Shown here in pieces: positions 55,046-64,000 of a DNA stretch of 64,000 nt. Both the position numbers and the translations under genes were made by a program. The stretch comes from Nymphaea colorata (taxonomy: Eukaryota > Streptophyta > Magnoliopsida > Nymphaeales > Nymphaeaceae): the NCBI RefSeq assembly GCF_008831285.2, contig NC_045143.1, forward strand, positions 10,177,503 through 10,241,502, written 5' to 3'. Under the pieces are notes generated by a model that saw only the letters and a list, made by a program, of their open reading frames with translations, had not been told where the DNA came from and did no database searches. The stretch's first letter is position 1. The number at the start of each line of letters is the position of its first letter.

Positions 55046-57150
55046 GATGATGAGATGATGAACTGCTGATAAAAGCCGCCAAGATGATCTTGGGTGTAAG
55101 TAGGCTTGAACAACTAGCCCACCAACTCGTCTTGGGCTTGAGCTCCAGTCCAGTTGTAGAATGACAAAATTAAGAAGGTATGACTTTTGAAAAGTACTGA
55201 CACAAAACGGTCATAATAGGAAATTATGTTTTTAGGGACGGCAAAAAACCGTTGGTAGGAAAGCAAAACCCTGTTGCTAAAAACTTAATCTAGCTCATTG
55301 CAATTTAATCTTGCCTCATAACGTGCATAGGCTGACATTCTTTTATTGACAATTACGCATTGTGCGTCGTGATTCTCATTGCGCAACCAGTATGTTGCTC
55401 TCCATCGTCTTTCAACTTGAAACAGACCGCGTGAATGGTATTTATCCATGGTCCATTTCGCTGAACTATTTTTTTTTTTTTTTTTAAGTCAGATTCAATC
55501 TTTACATTTTATATGTAGTCATCTATGTAGGTACAATGGCAGAACTAGAAATTTTATTTGTTCTCAAACCCTATGTAGGTCCGTGGGTCTGGTGCCAGCA
55601 TGAAAGGAGACCACCGAAGTTGAGAGACTTTGTTGCTCGTTTGATGGAATTCTTCCCATAAATGCTACCAACCAAAAAGTTAGGAAATAACTGTTTGATT
55701 ATAAATGCAACTCCTTCGCTTGATGAAAATGCAACAGTCTCCATGACATTTTGGAAAATGTAGCTTTCAGTGCGACCACATTCCTATCATTTCCAACGTT
55801 TTTGTCAAAGTTTGAAACATTCATTATTCTTCGTCAAAAACTTTTGTTTGGATTAATAGGAGTGACAAAAACCAAAAACCTTTAGGATAAATTCATGAAA
55901 CACTTACGACAAAAAAAAATTACGGCAGATTCGTAAAACACTTACAAAATACTGTTGCCAAACACGAACCTGTGTGGCCTAAGAAATTAATTGTAAATTT
56001 GGGATATCAAACAGTTTTGAAGCACATATGTACAAAGCACAGTTTATTATTTTCTTTTCTTCCGGATCAAGGAGGATGCAAATTTAAAAACATGCGCCTT
56101 AGTTGATCTATCACAAGAACCATCGTCTTGCATGGCTTGTCGATCAAGCAACTCATGGACCATTTCCATGTATATTGCATGAGTCAAAGGTATATTTGTA
56201 GTTGGCTTGCTTGGTGTAATAAGTCAATTAACTAAGCAATTCTTGAGAAACTGCAGCATCGGACCCACACCAAATTAATCATCGGCTCCTTTGCATTCTT
56301 CGTCTCCAAATCTAAGAATAATTTCTGTCTGCTGTAACAAAATTTAATGGCTTAAACATGACATATATATATATATATTCAAAAAATTTGATTAGAGATT
56401 GATATGAAAATGAAAATTGAGAGAGATATTTCATGTACCCTCAAGCATATGTGGTGAGCATGAGGAACTTAAGGCATATGCGGCGCCACCCGTCACCACC
56501 ATCCTTCGTATCTGAAACATGAAGATTGTCATGATCTATTTAAAAACATTAATGAAGTTGTTACAGACAAATATAATGCTAAAACATATGCGCTTAGATA
56601 TTACCTCATTGTCCACTATAAAATAAGAATATATGTAAACATAAAATCTCCACCAGCTAACATAATAATATATAAGATTATGGAAAATATATACAAATAA
56701 GCCTAGCGAGCCAAGACATGACCAATACCTCATGTTCATTACTGACCTGTTTATGATTTTAGTGGTTAATGTCTGGCTCATTTTCTGAACAGTAAAAATT
56801 TGTTTTCTGACAAAGTAATCAACATAACTGCAAGCAGGAAAATAGAGAAACATGCTAAGAAAAGCTATCAAATTCAGTAACAAGGGAAAAACTTAAAAGG
56901 CCAAGAGAGCAAGTATAATCTATTCATGCAGTAGGATAGCACAATCCACTCCAATAACCAAGGCATTAAGCCTACCTATCTAATCCAACCTGCTAGTTCT
57001 TCTCAATTCACAATTGTTGCTGAGAAGCACAAAAGTTGAACTTCTTTTGGACAATAAATCAACTAAAATTCTTAACTCGGTAACTGAAGCCACACCAATA
57101 AATGCAACAACAAACTCGTCCCTAACATGCTGGGCAGGATCACGAGGTAG

Positions 57151-57325
57151 TAGGAACGGAGCTTGGAATTTTTCATTGTAGACCAAATTATAGTTTCAAA
57201 ACTTTAACATGGGCCGAACTATAATTTTTCAAATTTTTTATATTAGTTAAACTAATTTTTAAAAAATTTACATCTAGATTTTTTAATTTTTAGAAAACTG
57301 AGTGGGGCAATGGCTCCAGCGTTTA
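57151..57325. mobile_element. hAT-like MITE within unit C
   Basis: Left end GGAACGGAGCTTGGAATTTT, an AT-rich body and right end GCAATGGCTCCAGCG follow the pattern of the family, with diverged ends. No clear target duplication is visible. Confidence 0.5.
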
Positions 57326-57336
57326 AGGATGGTGGA

Positions 57337-57711
57337 TAAGCCTGGGCACTGGGCTAGGCCTCGGGCGGCTACCCGGTATCTAGCCCGACTCAGGCATGGG
57401 CCCCAAAAAAAGGGCAAAAGCCGGCCAAATCAATCATTGAGCTGGCCCGATAAACCCGGGTGGGCCTTATAATATTTTTCTAACATATATTTTATTAATT
57501 TATACATATAATTATAATATTTAATTACAATTAATTATATTTATATATTATAAATATATATTTTTTAATTTAATTGGACCGGACCCCAGCAGGCTAGAGC
57601 TCAAGCATGGGTTTTAAGTGTCGGGCTGGGCTTCGGCCAAGGTTTTAGGTGCCTAGCCGGCCCAACCCCAACTCCTTTTATTGGGCCCGGCCGACCCAAT
57701 GTCCAGGCTTA
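57337..57711. mobile_element. Inverted-repeat element with GGGC/GCCC-rich arms
   Basis: Ends TAAGCCTGGGCACTGGGC and, on the other strand, TAAGCCTGGACATTGGGTC form a long imperfect inverted repeat around an AT-rich centre (about 57465-57565). It is 375 bp and non-coding, related to 41841-42221. The superfamily is not assigned. Confidence 0.65.
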
Positions 57712-58165
57712 ATGATAAAGCATCGGGACTTAAGAAAGTCAGCGCGAAGAACAGAAGAAGGTCACTGTTGACCTGCGTTGGAGAAGATGTCAAAGACAAA
57801 GTTGTTTGATTCTGCAATGGAAGCGGATTGTCAAACGGCATGCTCTTTGAATTTCACTTGGATTGTGCTGGAAACTTCCCATCATCAACTTTCATTCGAT
57901 CAGGAACGGCGGCGTTAGGTAGATCCCTGGAAGGTCGCCGGGAAACTTACATCGGGAAATTGAACAACAAAAAGGGGACGCTTACAACGAAATGTCACTT
58001 GATCTCCTCCGAGTCCAATACATCGAACTCCCGAATTATCAGTAGACCATGCTAGATCTCTCTGAAATTTTCAATAATTTCTTATAAATATTGTTTTAAT
58101 AAAAAAGAACTTGAAATTTTGAATTTTAAAAATTTTAACATGTTTTAATTTCGAGGGGATTGACA

Positions 58166-59524
58166 CAGAGGATGGCGAGGGTAAGGTGGTATCAAAAACC
58201 ACATTATTTTGGAAACATTCATAAATTTAGATTGAATAAAACCAATTTGCATACTTGAAAATGATCGTCGAAAAGCTGGCTTAATTCTTATATGGACTGG
58301 TTGATTCAAGGTCCCATTTAACCATGTAAAAGAACATTAAGAGGTTTGGATGACGCCCCAAAACCAGGTTTTTGGACACGTGTTTGGGTGTCATCAAAAC
58401 GGGGTATGAGGAAAACCCAGTTTTGACAAAACTTAGTTTTGTGAAAAAAAAAAGAGTCTTTATGTTTTTCAAAAACTAGGTCTTAGATATGTCACCGAAA
58501 CAAATAAACAAGGTTTCTAAAAGCTCATTAAAAAACTTGGTTTTGCATAAAGCCAAGTTTTTAAAAAAACTGGGTTAAACGAGTGTGTCATCCAAACTTC
58601 CTCTAAACATTTTTATTTTTATCAGGTATGAAGTTGTTAAAGATAAAGCTTTCTCTCTCTCTTTCTCTAGTTAATTAATTGAAGTAGTTTAAGGAATAAA
58701 AACGAATGCAGCTACAATACTAACGATTCTTTGCATGCTCGCAATGTACAGCAATTGATCATGACCTCGTCAAAAATTCATGATCTTGTTTCCAAGAGCA
58801 TGACTTGTAACAAGAAAATTATATTAAGCCAAGCGGGGTTGTACCATATAGTCCCACAAGTTTTAGTTATTTTTGTATCCGTGGTTTTCAATAATTCATT
58901 GATTTATATATTGTTTGCCGCTTAATCATGTTATTATATCTAGGATTTTTTTGAATGAGTATCCTTTGGTACAAAATCACTAGAGACTCGGGAAACAAAG
59001 AGAAGATGCGTAAGAACGAGATATCCAGCAACAAGAAGAAGGAAAATGATTGAATAGAGGAACTCCCGAGCATTTGGTGATCTTATATGTGTCCACTTCA
59101 ATGGAAGTGGGTGACTCATCATTTTGATGAATCATTTCTTCAAGCATAAGAAGATTCTACACTTACTCAAAATCTCACTTATCAGATCGCCCACAAGGAA
59201 TATGAAGAATTGACCATGATATATCTGATTCATGCATAATATCATAAAAAAAAGATACAAATTTGTGACTGCTACTTAGTATCAACAATGAGTCTGAAAA
59301 AGTATCTAAAAGGATGAAATTTATATATTTGCACCCTGCCGAAGTAAAGAACCATGGCATATAAGTTTGGAACAGATTCTATTTTGAGAGTTTTGAAAAA
59401 GCACTATCTCAGTTGAAAGGCTCTAAACATCTGCCGTTTCTCAACGCATTTCTTTAGACAAAGATTACGTTTTTAACAGTGACATGGTAGAGAGAGAGAA
59501 GAGAAGAGAAGCTTTTGCCCTGGA
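58166..59524. other. Intergenic region between the tandem array and the acid phosphatase gene
   Basis: This contains one inverted-repeat element (58341-58603), AT-rich sequence with no supported gene, and near 59525 the presumed 3' UTR of the acid phosphatase gene. Confidence 0.6.
58341..58603. mobile_element. MITE with GTTTGGATGAC termini
   Basis: Left end GAGGTTTGGATGACGCC and right end GTGTGTCATCCAAACTTCCTC are inverted repeats with a small gap. The body contains repeated AAAACCAGGTTTT-like palindromic words. It is about 263 bp and non-coding. Confidence 0.65.
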
Positions 59525-60165
59525 TTATGCATTAGATGGCACTGATAACGTGGGCTCACGTAATGGGTAGTGAAATCTATTGTAAAACCAGTGAGAGTCA
59601 CCAACTACTGCATCCCCATCTTGGTTCCTGTGCCAGCTAAAATAAGCATGCGTTCGATTCTTTATGTCTAACAGTCCGTGTCCGAAGCTGGCTTCCCTGA
59701 AAGCTGAATACTTCGGTTGTGGCTCCGTCATACTGCAAAATAGATTTGACTTATAAGATCTTTACTCTACATCCATTATGTGCCTGTGAGTGTGAGAAAT
59801 ATCAGCTTCATCTTATGAACAAAACATGGACTCAACAAATATGACTATATAAGAAAGAGTCCATGACTATCAGCAAACAAGCTACCCAGACAACTTTCCA
59901 TGCGGAGCGTAAGTTAAAATGTAAGATCAATCAAAAGCTCTTTGGCAGCATGAGTTTGACGTATAGATTCGTTTTGAAGGTAGGCTGAGCGCAAACTTAC
60001 TTGTTAGCAAGGCCTTCAATGTTTCCTCCATCTCCAATGGTGATGTAGACGGGTGCAGACTGATCGTCCACAGGGCTGCACTCTCTGTTTACTATGTCAT
60101 ATGCGATGTTTGATATCCGTTCCTTCAACAGATAATAGTACTATGGGTTAAGAACTTAAGACAAC

Positions 60166-60213
<48 letters not shown>

Positions 60214-60303
60214 TACTGTTTGGATAGTTACACTGTGTTTGGATGGAGGGAAATGATGGTCCTTCTTGTGTTTAGTTGGTCAATTAAGAAGGCGGAAAAG
60301 GAA

Positions 60304-60346
<43 letters not shown>

Positions 60347-62846
60347 GTTTGGATGCAAAGGAAAGAAAGAGGAAGGATGCAAAGGGAAAAAAAAATCAAT
60401 GTGAATTGAGTTCCTTCAAAATTGGAGAGATTGAGATGGAAAGAAAAGATATCTACATCCTTTCCTTCTCTTTCGTTTCTTCTTATTTCCATCCATTGTT
60501 TCCCTCTCTTTCCCCAATCCAAACAGGGTGTAAAACTATGGGCCGAAAATGATTTTGCAGTATCCAAGTTGGGTCCTATCTGCTCAAATAGTGAGATCCA
60601 GGGCCTAGATTCCATTCGCACCTGGACCGTGCTCTAACAAGGAAATTGAAACGTCAAGTAGGCAAAGTTTTTATCTGCTCTATAATGCTGCTTTACCATG
60701 TCAATATTGTTGGCATTTTTACTGCACTAAGAAGGGCCATTTAAAAGATTTTTCAGGATCGTGCTGGAAGAAAGAGGGGAAGAATGCATTATACCGATCG
60801 TTCGTAGGAATGAACATGTCCAGCAAACACGACGTCAACCTTGTGTTCGACAAACCAAGGCTCGAACACCACTCTCATGGTCTCTCCTTCCATGTAGTGG
60901 TAGTTGTCGCTGTTGTACCAAGGTGTATGCATAAGAACAATCAACCATGGAGTCTGCTCTCTGTCTACTTTTGGTAGCTCCTCTTGCAACCAATTGTATT
61001 GGGGAGTATATTTCCCTAAAACAAATCAAAAGTAGAATTTCAAATCATGTATACAAAGAATTAGCTTGAGAAATCAACTATGAAATAGTTATATCCTGTC
61101 AGAAGTGATCACCAAATTGAGAATTATATACTGATCATATGAAATGGAATATCGAAACCTACCACATGCAGAATATGAAGATAGGATGATAATGTGTGCG
61201 GGCCCTCGCTTTATCGAGTACCACAATGGGGATGTGCTCTTGGATGATTCATATGGCACACGATACCTATGCAGGTATGGCTTGAATGGCTGAGTTTCCC
61301 CCTGTATCGTATCCATCCAGTTAGTCAAACAAGCAGTGAGCTAAGTCACAAAGTGAGCCAACTTTTAAAAACCAGACTTGCTTGGAATGACTTAGGCATT
61401 CTTTTCTATCGATTGATGAAAATCTAAGTTGTACCATGTAAGGATCCTTTAGTAAATGGAATATTTTGTGAGAGTTTTGTGAATCTACACCAAAGATTGG
61501 CACACATGCATAAATACCTAATTTTAGTGTTTCATGAATTTTGTCGGAATTTTTTATATTGATGCATAAAATGTTCATAGAGTGTTCCAACTGCTAAACA
61601 TTTATGGTTCTCAGAAAAAGCTTTGCATGTTTTAAATGGTTCTTGCATTTCTTGTATATATATATATATATATATATAAGAAAGTAACGACATGTAAATA
61701 GTCTAAGAAAAGCGAGAAGAAATTTGTTCCAAAAGAAAAAATGGTTTTCCTCTATAGGGCGTCACAATACATAAAGAAAATATAACGTAAACCCAATGCA
61801 TGTATTTTGGTGAAGCTTATAACCATGGTTTTGTTCGGGTGAGTGGGAGGAAACCCCACCACCCGAAAGAAGGGCCGAAGCGTTCCCCTCCCCCATTCCT
61901 GCTCGCTGCTCATAGGGTCTAGAACTGTGTCGTGACTTATGGTTACTCCCTTCAGCTCGGTTCTGTTAAGTATCATGAAATGCACATACCACTTCAGGCA
62001 CCAAGTCGAGTTCATGATTGCCGGCAGCGAATATCCATGGTTGATATGCAAAGCTTTTTTCCACAAACCTTCCCCAACTGTCCCACCTCCTGCTGTCATG
62101 AAACGGGTAATGATCTGCATAGGAGAAGTCCCCAACAAAAAGAACAGCCTTCCCTTTCTTGTTTCTTTCATAATGGGAGATTGTCACATTTGAATCGAAT
62201 GTTTGCCCAAGGTCCCCTGCATTAACAAGAATGAATTTTCAGCAAGATGTAAGTTAAGAACTTATTTTTCCCCAAGAAAGAAAGAAAGTCATTGCATATT
62301 TTTAACCTAACGCCAATGTCATGCATGATTTTGTTCAGAAATGAAGAAGCAAATACTCGAATATGGGCAGCATTTTTTGGATCTGAATTTCACTATAATC
62401 CAAATCCAAACATTACCCCACAAAGTAAAGTTGAAACTAAAAGTGTAGATTATATGTTGGGGTACTGGACCCACTCTGAAATGGTTAAGAGCCTGCTGCT
62501 ATGTGTAGAAAGTAAATCGTATGTGGAGTACTAGATCTTGATCCATGCATGTCCAAACTGGATCGGACCGCAATATCGATCTTAGAAGATCGATTAGTTC
62601 TGTTCAAAACGGAAATCCTAATCAAACCCATATTCATATTTGGAAGTTCTTCCTTTTTTGGTCGAAAACTGAAACTGATAGAGGATATTTGAATCGGGTA
62701 TTCAAATTTTATGCATTTGCAACCCCCTGCCTAAGCCTTGGTTGTAAAATTTAAAATTTTTAAATAGCACCAATTATAAATGAGAAAATTTGCCCTGAAA
62801 TGTCAATATGAAAATAAGCATTTTTTTGGGTTCACAACATTTCAGA

Positions 62847-62890
<44 letters not shown>

Positions 62891-63750
62891 CTATAACACC
62901 AAAAGCATAAGGAACATCTGGTCCAACCTTTGGAGGAGTCCAGAAGAAGAACTGGCGAGGTGAATTTCCAATCCCAACCTCATAGAAATACTTCGTCTCG
63001 TACTATTTTCATTCAGAAACAAAACCAACAACAAAAACAACTTTTCATTCCCCTGGAAGAAGAAATAATTCTTCAAAGAGTATTAATGAGAAAAGATTGG
63101 GTTTTTGTTTCAGAAAAGAGTAAAATACTTTTTGAACAAACATATCACTAGAAAAGTGAATCTTTTCCAGAGATCGACTCCATGACTTACTAAATTAAAT
63201 CAACGAAAAACAATGAGGAGATCTCCTACGTACCTCCAAGTTCTTTAGAACGCAATGGTGAATATATCCTGAAGTATAGTTGTGGTACTTGTATCTAGTA
63301 ACAGTACCTTGTGCGGTATACCTTCTCTTGTTCTCTGCAGTTCCATAGAGCACCCTGCTGGACCCCATTTTCAATGGCGTGATCCACGAAACTATCACTG
63401 CTTTCCCCAAATAATCGCCTTGTGTTATATGCACCTTTTCGTAAGCAAATAAACAGCAGAATCAGTATATAAAAATATATGTAAAGTATGTAAATGAAAT
63501 ATCTTCTTATCCCAAAATCAAGAAAAGAAGAATTAACATAACATTAGAAGCCAGTTGTAGATGCATCTAATGCTTATGTTACCTGTTGAGGAGCATTGTA
63601 TCCATCAGGAGCTGTGAAGACATCACTGTCAAAAGGCATGTCCAGAGAAGGTGCAGGTTTCCTGACAAACTTGCTTGTGGTACCTCCATTGGAGAGCCTA
63701 CCAGAGCTCAAAAGCAAGCAGAGGAATATGATGCATGTTACCAACTTCAT
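59525..63750 (-). CDS. Secreted purple acid phosphatase (PAP10/12/26-like), eight exons
   Basis: Exons on the minus strand: 63750-63583, 63434-63234, 63002-62891, 62216-61990, 61301-61163, 61015-60795, 60122-60001 and 59732-59525, giving 465 aa, the usual size of high-molecular-weight plant PAPs. A signal peptide ([16 protein letters not shown]) is followed by the N-terminal fibronectin-like domain and the metallophosphatase domain. All five signature blocks and seven metal ligands are present: GDLGQ (Asp162), GDFSYA (Asp190, Tyr193), GNHE (Asn227), LMHTPWY (His312) and GHVHSYE (His349, His351). The family hydrolyses phosphate monoesters with an Fe/Zn or Fe/Mn centre in the wall, apoplast or vacuole and is often induced by phosphate starvation. 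The C-terminus ([16 protein letters not shown]) fits the PAP10/12/26 group. Intron 6 holds a MITE and a poly-A run. No disabling lesion is seen. Confidence 0.95.
60231..60530. mobile_element. MITE with GTTTGGAT termini in intron 6 of the acid phosphatase gene
   Basis: Left end CACTGTGTTTGGATGGAGGG and right end CCCCAATCCAAACAGGGTG form an imperfect inverted repeat; a second inner pair (GAAATGATGG, CCATCCATTG) adds to the hairpin. The flanks are TTA and TAA. An A-homopolymer (about 60308-60344) lies inside, and a (TA)n run (about 60168-60211) lies just outside the left end. It is about 300 bp and non-coding. Confidence 0.65.
62851..62887. repeat. (GA)n microsatellite next to the exon 3 donor of the acid phosphatase gene
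   Basis: On the gene strand this is a (CT)n run starting a few bases after the exon 3 donor (62890), so the intron begins GTACTCTCTC. The donor beyond +2 is therefore far from the plant consensus. Confidence 0.9.
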
Positions 63751-63822
63751 CGTTTCTTGATGAAGAGCTTTTCTTCCCTTCAGTGGTCGAGTCGATTTTC
63801 ATTTATTTGACGAACCAACTTT

Positions 63823-63832
63823 TATTTAAATA
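63823..63832 (-). promoter_or_regulatory. TATA box of the acid phosphatase gene
   Basis: TATTTAAATA on the minus strand lies about 75 bp before the ATG (63750), the expected position. I saw no GNATATNC phosphate-response motif in the short upstream stretch available (63833-64000), but most of the promoter is outside the window. Confidence 0.55.
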
Positions 63833-64000
63833 GGAGACCTTTTCATAGGTGATAAGCATGGAACAACAGAAAAATTGAGAGTTTTTAGGAGTAAATATAT
63901 GATTGGATGAAGATTCTGTATTCTTGTGCATCCTGGTATGGCTAACCCGTTATTAGGAATTTTTTCTGTTTAGGCCCACTTTTATACCCTTGATACCACT

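Larger units (their letters stand above)
55541..58165 (+). repeat. Tandem array unit C, truncated, no peptide gene
   Basis: Similarity to units A and B runs from about 55541 to about 56940, with the AAAGGCCAAGAGAGCA landmark near 56898. It is then replaced by unrelated sequence carrying two inverted-repeat elements, resumes at about 57825 (GGCATGCTCTTTGAATTTCA) and ends near 58165. The part that should contain the peptide gene is absent. It is the most diverged unit, so probably the oldest or the least constrained. Confidence 0.82.

Noticed and set aside
56536-56883. 115-codon minus-strand open frame in unit C
   Set aside because: It lies in AT-rich repeat-unit sequence, the corresponding frame is not kept in units A and B, and there is no motif.
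60220-60552. 110-codon open frame with a poly-lysine run in the acid phosphatase intron
   Set aside because: The lysines are encoded by an A-homopolymer inside a MITE; the whole frame is intronic.

Overview
This window is nuclear DNA from a flowering plant. The protein-coding genes are split by GT-AG introns, the families are plant families (cytokinin dehydrogenase, organellar Obg GTPase, purple acid phosphatase), and the gaps are AT-rich with long (TA)n and (GA)n tracts, Copia and LINE retrotransposons and many short inverted-repeat elements. The high GC of the cytokinin dehydrogenase exons against AT-rich flanks would fit a monocot or an early-diverging angiosperm, but the sequence alone does not settle the species.

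Layout. 1-8.28 kb has no convincing gene; it holds degraded repeats and one GC-rich island (7.0-7.66 kb). 8.36-11.97 kb (+) is a complete five-exon cytokinin oxidase/dehydrogenase (515 aa by my splicing). 12-16.7 kb is intergenic with two short inverted-repeat elements. 16.75-27.56 kb (-) is a seven-exon gene for a 216-aa LisH-CTLH-CRA protein; its first coding exon is only 36 nt and its 8.8-kb first intron contains a nearly intact, very young 5.4-kb Copia element in the same orientation (LTRs differ at one of 222 positions; 5-bp target duplication CACAT). 28-32.7 kb is intergenic with a decayed Copia fragment. 32.73-41.17 kb (+) is a ten-exon Obg GTPase of the OBGC2/ObgL type (500 aa). 42.9-45.8 kb (+) is a 5'-truncated LINE with a poly-A tail. 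46.64-58.17 kb is a head-to-tail array of three diverged copies of a roughly 4.3-4.7 kb unit. The first two units each carry a small gene for a secreted peptide precursor whose mature region vaguely recalls the IDA/IDL abscission peptides; the third unit has lost it. 59.53-63.75 kb (-) is an eight-exon secreted purple acid phosphatase (465 aa) with all seven metal ligands.

The genes do not form a pathway or cluster; they are ordinary neighbours on a plant chromosome. The parts most worth a second look are the tandem secreted-peptide locus (46.6-58.2 kb), the recent Copia insertion in intron 1 of the LisH-CRA gene, and a family of about 120-195 bp hAT-like elements whose insertions can be timed against the local duplication. 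Exon borders were placed by hand from splice consensus, reading frame and family knowledge; no alignment or expression data were available.
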